Below are positions 60,044-64,000 of a stretch of 64,000 bases of DNA, piece after piece (positions within the stretch are counted from its first letter, which is position 1; each line of letters opens with the position of its first letter). A program made the position numbers and the translations under genes. Origin of the DNA: Gemmatimonadaceae bacterium (GTDB lineage Bacteria > Gemmatimonadota > Gemmatimonadetes > Gemmatimonadales > Gemmatimonadaceae); assembly GCA_035533755.1 (NCBI GenBank), contig DATLTC010000096.1:23561-87560 (forward strand), in the 5' to 3' direction. The notes beneath the pieces are model-generated. The model had not been told where the DNA came from, ran no database searches, and was given only the letters and a program-made list of their open reading frames with translations.

Positions 60044-61678
60044 TCAGGCGGGCCAGGCGGGAGCTTCACGGGGCAGCACCAGCGTGAACGTCGAGCCCAC
60101 CCCGGGCGTGGATTCGACGTCGATCCGCCCGCCCAGCAGGCCGGCCAGCCGGCGCGAGATATAGAGTCCCAGGCCCGTGCCTCCGAAGCGGCGGGTGAGC
60201 CCGGTCTCGAGCTGCGCGAACGGCTGGAACAGACGGTTGAGGTCGTCGGCCGAGATCCCGATGCCGGTGTCCTGCACGCTGAACCGCACCTCGTCGGCGT
60301 CCCGCCGCACGGAGAGCCGCACCTCCCCCTGGTCGGTGAACTTCACCGCGTTCCCGGTGAGGTTCACCAGCACCTGGCGCGCCTTGTCCACGTCGCTCGT
60401 CATGCGGATGGGCTCCACCGACGACTCGCAGGCCACCGTGATCTGCTTGCGGCGCGCCAGCGGCTCCGTCACGGCCGCCGCCGCCACGATCAGGTCGCCG
60501 GCCAGGAAATCCGTGGGCCGCACCACCTCTCCACCAGCCTCCAGACTCGCGTACGCCAGCACTTCCTCGATCATCGACGCCAGATGCTCCGTCACCGCCC
60601 GCATCCGCGCGAGCACGTCCAACTGCGTGTCGGAGAGCGGTCCCATCACCTGATCCGACAGGAGTTCCTCGTAGCCGGTGAGGGCCGTGAGCGGCGTGCG
60701 CAGTTCGTGCGAGATCGTGGTCAGGAACCGCCCCTTGGCGGCGTCGCCGGCCTGCGCCTGCTCGTACAGCTGCTGCTTCCACAGCGCCAGCGCCGCGTGA
60801 TCCGCGATCACCCGCAGCCGCTGCGCCTCGCGCGTCGTGAACGGCACCGACCGCACGTCGCGCATCACGGCCAGCGTCCCGAGCACTCGATCGTGCGCGA
60901 TCAGCGGCGCCATGAGCATCGGGCCCACGTCGGCGCGAGAGAGCAGCCTGGCCCGCGGCCGGTCGGACTGGCCGAAGTCCTCCACCATCGCCACTTCGCG
61001 TGAGTTGATCGCTTCCTGCGCCAGCGAACCGGCGAGCGAGAACCTGAGCCCGGTCACCTGCGTGGCGATGCCCACCGCCGACACGATCTCGGCCTCGGTC
61101 TCCGTGGTGCGCAACACCGCCGCGCCGTGGCCGTGGCACTGGATGGCCGCCGCGTCGCACAGCAGCGACAGCAGCGCGTCGGAATCGGCCACTTCGGACA
61201 TCTGCCGCGCCAACCCGCGCAACGACTCGTTTTCCTCGTTGCGCTCCTCGAGCGCCTTGTCCCGCGCGCTCCGCAGCATGGCGAAGGCGCGCGACACGGC
61301 AATCACCAGGCAGCCGGTCCGGTCGCGAGCGACGCGCACCCCGTAGGCCCGCAATTCGCCGCCCACGTCGGTCTCGAGGTCGAACCGCCGCGTGGCCCCG
61401 TCGGCGAGCGACGTCCGGATCATCGCCGCGCCGGGCTCCACGGTGAACCCCGGATACAGGGCCCAGAAGTCCTGGCCGAGCCCCGCGGCGCGTTGCACGC
61501 CGAGAATGCGCTCCCACGACGCGTTCATGTAGCGCAGCCGCCACTCGGCGTCCACCACCGCCACACCGTCGCCCAGCGCGTCCATCGCCGCCTGCGCGTC
61601 CACCGCGTCGTCCGCCGGTCCCAGACCGAAGTCCGCGGCGCCGGGAGGCGTGTCCAGGAAATCACCGAAGCTGTTCAC
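60044..61678 (-). CDS. PAS-GAF sensor histidine kinase
   Basis: A 544-residue cytosolic kinase from GTG 61678; the frame is open to 61849 but that front part is Arg-rich non-coding-like sequence. A PAS domain (about 30-145; VVDAEWRLRYMNASWERILG), a GAF domain (about 165-310), then TTISHELRTPLTALTGYEELL and an ATPase core with LVNLTGNAVKFTD, VQDTGIGI and GGTGLGLYISRRLAG. No receiver gene lies next to it, so the partner is elsewhere. Confidence 0.92.
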   Translation of the reverse strand: MNSFGDFLDTPPGAADFGLGPADDAVDAQAAMDALGDGVAVVDAEWRLRYMNASWERILGVQRAAGLGQDFWALYPGFTVEPGAAMIRTSLADGATRRFDLETDVGGELRAYGVRVARDRTGCLVIAVSRAFAMLRSARDKALEERNEENESLRGLARQMSEVADSDALLSLLCDAAAIQCHGHGAAVLRTTETEAEIVSAVGIATQVTGLRFSLAGSLAQEAINSREVAMVEDFGQSDRPRARLLSRADVGPMLMAPLIAHDRVLGTLAVMRDVRSVPFTTREAQRLRVIADHAALALWKQQLYEQAQAGDAAKGRFLTTISHELRTPLTALTGYEELLSDQVMGPLSDTQLDVLARMRAVTEHLASMIEEVLAYASLEAGGEVVRPTDFLAGDLIVAAAAVTEPLARRKQITVACESSVEPIRMTSDVDKARQVLVNLTGNAVKFTDQGEVRLSVRRDADEVRFSVQDTGIGISADDLNRLFQPFAQLETGLTRRFGGTGLGLYISRRLAGLLGGRIDVESTPGVGSTFTLVLPREAPAWPA

Positions 61679-61746
61679 GGCTGAAGACTGCCCGGAACGT
61701 GATCCGCCAGTCAAGCGCACCCCGGCGAAACCCTGCCGGGCCCGCG

Positions 61747-63591
61747 TTACGGAGAGAGCGCGAGCGCCTCGGAGCCCTCGCCGCCGCCCCCGAATCCGCT
61801 CCGCAGCAATTCCGCGAACGCCCCGTTCGCCGCCGCCAACTCGTCCCACGTCCCGATCTCGGCCACGCGGCCGCCATCCAGCACCACGATGCGATCGGCG
61901 CGGCGCACGGTCGACAGCCGGTGCGCGATCACGAGCGTCGTGCGCCCCCGCGTCGCCGCCACGAGCGCCGCCCGCACGAGCTCTTCCGATACCGTGTCCA
62001 GATTCGACGTCGCCTCATCCAGGATCAGGAACCGCGGATTGCGCACGATCGCGCGCGCGATCGACAACCGTTGCCGCTGGCCGCCCGACAACATCACGCC
62101 GCGCTCCCCGATCGCGGTGTCCAACCGGTCGGGGAGCGACTCCAGGAAATCGTCCAGATGCGCCACGTGCAGCGCGAACTCGATGTCCTCCGTGGTCGCC
62201 TGCGGCCATCCGAACGCCACGTTGGCGCCGAGCGTGTCGTTGAACAGGAACGGCTCCTGCTCCACCAGCGCAACGTGCGTGTGCCAACTCTCCGCCGAGA
62301 ACGTCCAGTAGTCCACGCCGTCCACGTACACGCTCCCTCCACTCGGCTCCCGGAGACGCATCAGGAGCGTCGCGAGCGTGGTCTTGCCGCTGCCCGACCG
62401 TCCCACCAGAGCCACCGTCGCCCCCGACGGCATGTCGAACGACACGCCCTCCAATGCCCCATGGTCCGGACGGTACCGATACGATAGGTCGCGCACGGAC
62501 AGGCCCTCACGGATGGCCTCGAAGCGCTGCGCGCCGAACGCGCGCGCCGGGAATCTCGGCGTGTCGAGCCAGCGCGCGATCTCCCGCGTGCTGCCAGAGA
62601 GATACAGCAGCTGCGCCTGCGTTCCGAAGAACCGATTCACCAACGGCACCAGCCGCAGCAGGATGAGCCCGAATGCCGTCAGCTTGGCCTGCGACATATG
62701 GCCCGGAGTCACCAGCAACGCGAAGGCGCCGATGAGCAGGGCCATCGCCACCACGATCGACCCCGTCTCCACCACGGGCAGCAACAGCGCCGTCGCGCGC
62801 CGGAAACGCTCCTCGGTGGCCGCCTGCACGCCGCTGACCCCGCCGAACCGGTCGCGCATGACGTCCTGCGCATTCGTCACCCGCACCACGCGCACGCCGT
62901 TGAACGCCTCCGACGCCCCGCGGGCCAGTCCCAGGTTCGCCGCCGTCAGCTCTCCGCCCAGACGCGCGAAGTGCCGGTACAGCCCCGACACCAGGAGCCC
63001 CACGGCCGCGCCGGCGATCAGCGTCGCGCCGGCCAGGAATGGCGAGATCCACACCAGTCCGACGAAGAACAGCGCCGCCGTCCCCACGGTCTGCGCCAGT
63101 CCCATCACGACCGTCAGGCAGTCGATCGCGCGGCGCGTCTCCTCCACGAACAGCGTCGAGAGGGCCGCCGACGAATGCTGTTCGAATACTTCGAGCGGCG
63201 CCTCCTGCAGACGCGCGAACAGCACGCCCCGGACGTTCTCCGTGGCGGTCCGCTCGATGCGCGCCAGGAGGGTGGTGTTGGCGTACGACGACGCGTTCTT
63301 GAGCGCAATCGCCAGCACCACGGCGGCGGCGAAGATCATCGACAGCGTCACCGTCGGCGCCCCGGGCGCCAGCCGGAGCGCCAGCGTCACCACCCGCGAT
63401 CCACCCGTGCCCGTGCCCAGCACGAGGTTGAGCAGTTGCGCCAGCAGTCCCACCGCGGTGACTTCCATCACCGTCGTCAGCCCCATCGTGAACACGAGGA
63501 TGGCGGAAGACCACGGCGTCAACGGGATGAATGGGCGCAGCCTGACGAGCGCGCGCACCGCATTCCAGATGTCTCTGAACGAGTTCCGCAT
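61747..63591 (-). CDS. ABC exporter, MsbA-like half transporter
   Basis: A 614-residue protein with a six-segment membrane domain (about 25-310) and a C-terminal ATPase: Walker A GRSGSGKTT, Q-loop LVEQEPFLFNDT, signature LSGGQRQRLSIARAI, Walker B FLILDEATSNLD and H-loop VIAHRLST. It works as a homodimer and probably exports a lipid or lipid-linked saccharide. No other exporter gene lies next to it. ATG 63591. Confidence 0.92.
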   Translation of the reverse strand: MRNSFRDIWNAVRALVRLRPFIPLTPWSSAILVFTMGLTTVMEVTAVGLLAQLLNLVLGTGTGGSRVVTLALRLAPGAPTVTLSMIFAAAVVLAIALKNASSYANTTLLARIERTATENVRGVLFARLQEAPLEVFEQHSSAALSTLFVEETRRAIDCLTVVMGLAQTVGTAALFFVGLVWISPFLAGATLIAGAAVGLLVSGLYRHFARLGGELTAANLGLARGASEAFNGVRVVRVTNAQDVMRDRFGGVSGVQAATEERFRRATALLLPVVETGSIVVAMALLIGAFALLVTPGHMSQAKLTAFGLILLRLVPLVNRFFGTQAQLLYLSGSTREIARWLDTPRFPARAFGAQRFEAIREGLSVRDLSYRYRPDHGALEGVSFDMPSGATVALVGRSGSGKTTLATLLMRLREPSGGSVYVDGVDYWTFSAESWHTHVALVEQEPFLFNDTLGANVAFGWPQATTEDIEFALHVAHLDDFLESLPDRLDTAIGERGVMLSGGQRQRLSIARAIVRNPRFLILDEATSNLDTVSEELVRAALVAATRGRTTLVIAHRLSTVRRADRIVVLDGGRVAEIGTWDELAAANGAFAELLRSGFGGGGEGSEALALSP

Positions 63592-63680
63592 GGGCGTGCG
63601 TCAAGATACCGCCTGGCCCGGAGCCCCGACATACCGAATCGCGGCGCGCGCCACCAACGCGTGCCGGACCGCCCGCGGCG

Positions 63681-64000
63681 CTACGGTGCCAGGAGCACGA
63701 ACGGGTCTCCCGCCGCGATCACCCCGCCCCGCAGCACCCGCGCGTACACCCGGCTCCACCCGGGGTGCAGCTTCTGCGACACCCGCGCGATGTCCTCGCC
63801 GGCAAACCAGGCACGCAGATTGCCGCACGGATTGGCGTAGCTCGTGACCTCCGCTTCCACGGTGCCGGCCCGGAACCGAGCGCCCGGCGTCATCGCCGCC
63901 CAGGGCACGCCGCGCACCGTGAGGTTCTCCCCCGCCGCGCCCACGACGATCGCGTGCCCTTCGGCCCGCAGCGCGTCGATGAGATCGGCGGAGTAGATGC
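63681..64000 (-). CDS. MOSC-domain protein, 5' part beyond the window
   Basis: The frame is open to base 64000, so the start lies outside. The visible ~106 residues show MOSC features: AAGENLTVRGVPW, the conserved Cys in YANPCGNLRAWF and HPGWSRVYARVLRGG. MOSC domains carry sulfur or molybdenum cofactors via that Cys, as in YiiM/YuaD-like enzymes acting on N-hydroxylated compounds. The end is complete (stop at 63681-63683). Strong identification at domain level, none at pathway level. Confidence 0.85.
   Translation of the reverse strand, partial: IYSADLIDALRAEGHAIVVGAAGENLTVRGVPWAAMTPGARFRAGTVEAEVTSYANPCGNLRAWFAGEDIARVSQKLHPGWSRVYARVLRGGVIAAGDPFVLLAP

Noticed and set aside
55646..61003. A 1785-codon open frame on the plus strand
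   Set aside because: It runs antisense across PIG-L, sucA and the PAS/GAF kinase, all with clear family motifs. Its product is His/Arg/Val-rich without domains, as expected from GC-rich antisense frames.

Overview
The window is 64 kb of very GC-rich bacterial chromosome, densely packed with genes, many joined by ATGA/GTGA start-stop overlaps. I see no rRNA or tRNA gene, no transposase or phage gene and no CRISPR array. The mix of genes (DUF1800/DUF1501 pair, beta-propeller amidohydrolase, PIG-L protein with a ThuA-like end, many two-component proteins, diderm-type PBP1A and MsbA-like exporter) suggests a Gemmatimonadota-like soil bacterium. That placement is an inference from gene content only, with no 16S or marker-gene search behind it.

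Left part (1-13.1 kb): the 3' end of a DUF1800 gene and its DUF1501 partner, closed by a strong hairpin; a bifunctional penicillin-binding protein on the opposite strand; then the most unusual region. A secreted polysaccharide deacetylase, an AraC-type regulator with a degenerate receiver-like front half, and a TPR-like protein form one operon that ends in a near-perfect 21-bp hairpin. About 1-3 kb further on lie paralogs of the regulator and of the TPR protein, together with a previously unlisted 50-residue lipoprotein gene and a stand-alone receiver protein. The promoters of the second TPR gene and of the small lipoprotein share a roughly 33-bp direct-repeat site (two TGWCAYAAAA half-sites 21-22 bp apart) at the same distance from a -35-like hexamer. 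This looks like a small lineage-specific regulatory circuit.

Middle part (13.1-47 kb): mainly housekeeping. It holds rho with a disordered Arg/Pro/Gly-rich front end, an M20 peptidase, a secreted metallo-beta-lactamase-fold enzyme, a MarR regulator, a GT39-type glycosyltransferase overlapping a membrane-embedded PHP phosphoesterase, a YyaL-type thioredoxin-domain protein, two unrecognised secreted proteins followed by an OmpR/histidine-kinase pair, an acyl-CoA dehydrogenase and cyclase, gnd-zwf (oxidative pentose phosphate entry), a cyclophilin lipoprotein with a 1149-residue propeller-amidohydrolase, an RNB exoribonuclease, a mini zinc ribbon, the de novo NAD operon nadB-nadA-nadC, and a complete BMP-type nucleoside ABC importer.

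Right part (46.6-64 kb): an MFS exporter, a hybrid histidine kinase followed by an ANTAR-domain regulator, a four-gene operon coupling a large PIG-L protein to an iron-type ABC importer, 2-oxoglutarate dehydrogenase E1 (sucA) without a neighbouring E2, a PAS/GAF histidine kinase, an MsbA-like ABC exporter and the 3' end of a MOSC-domain gene cut by the window edge.
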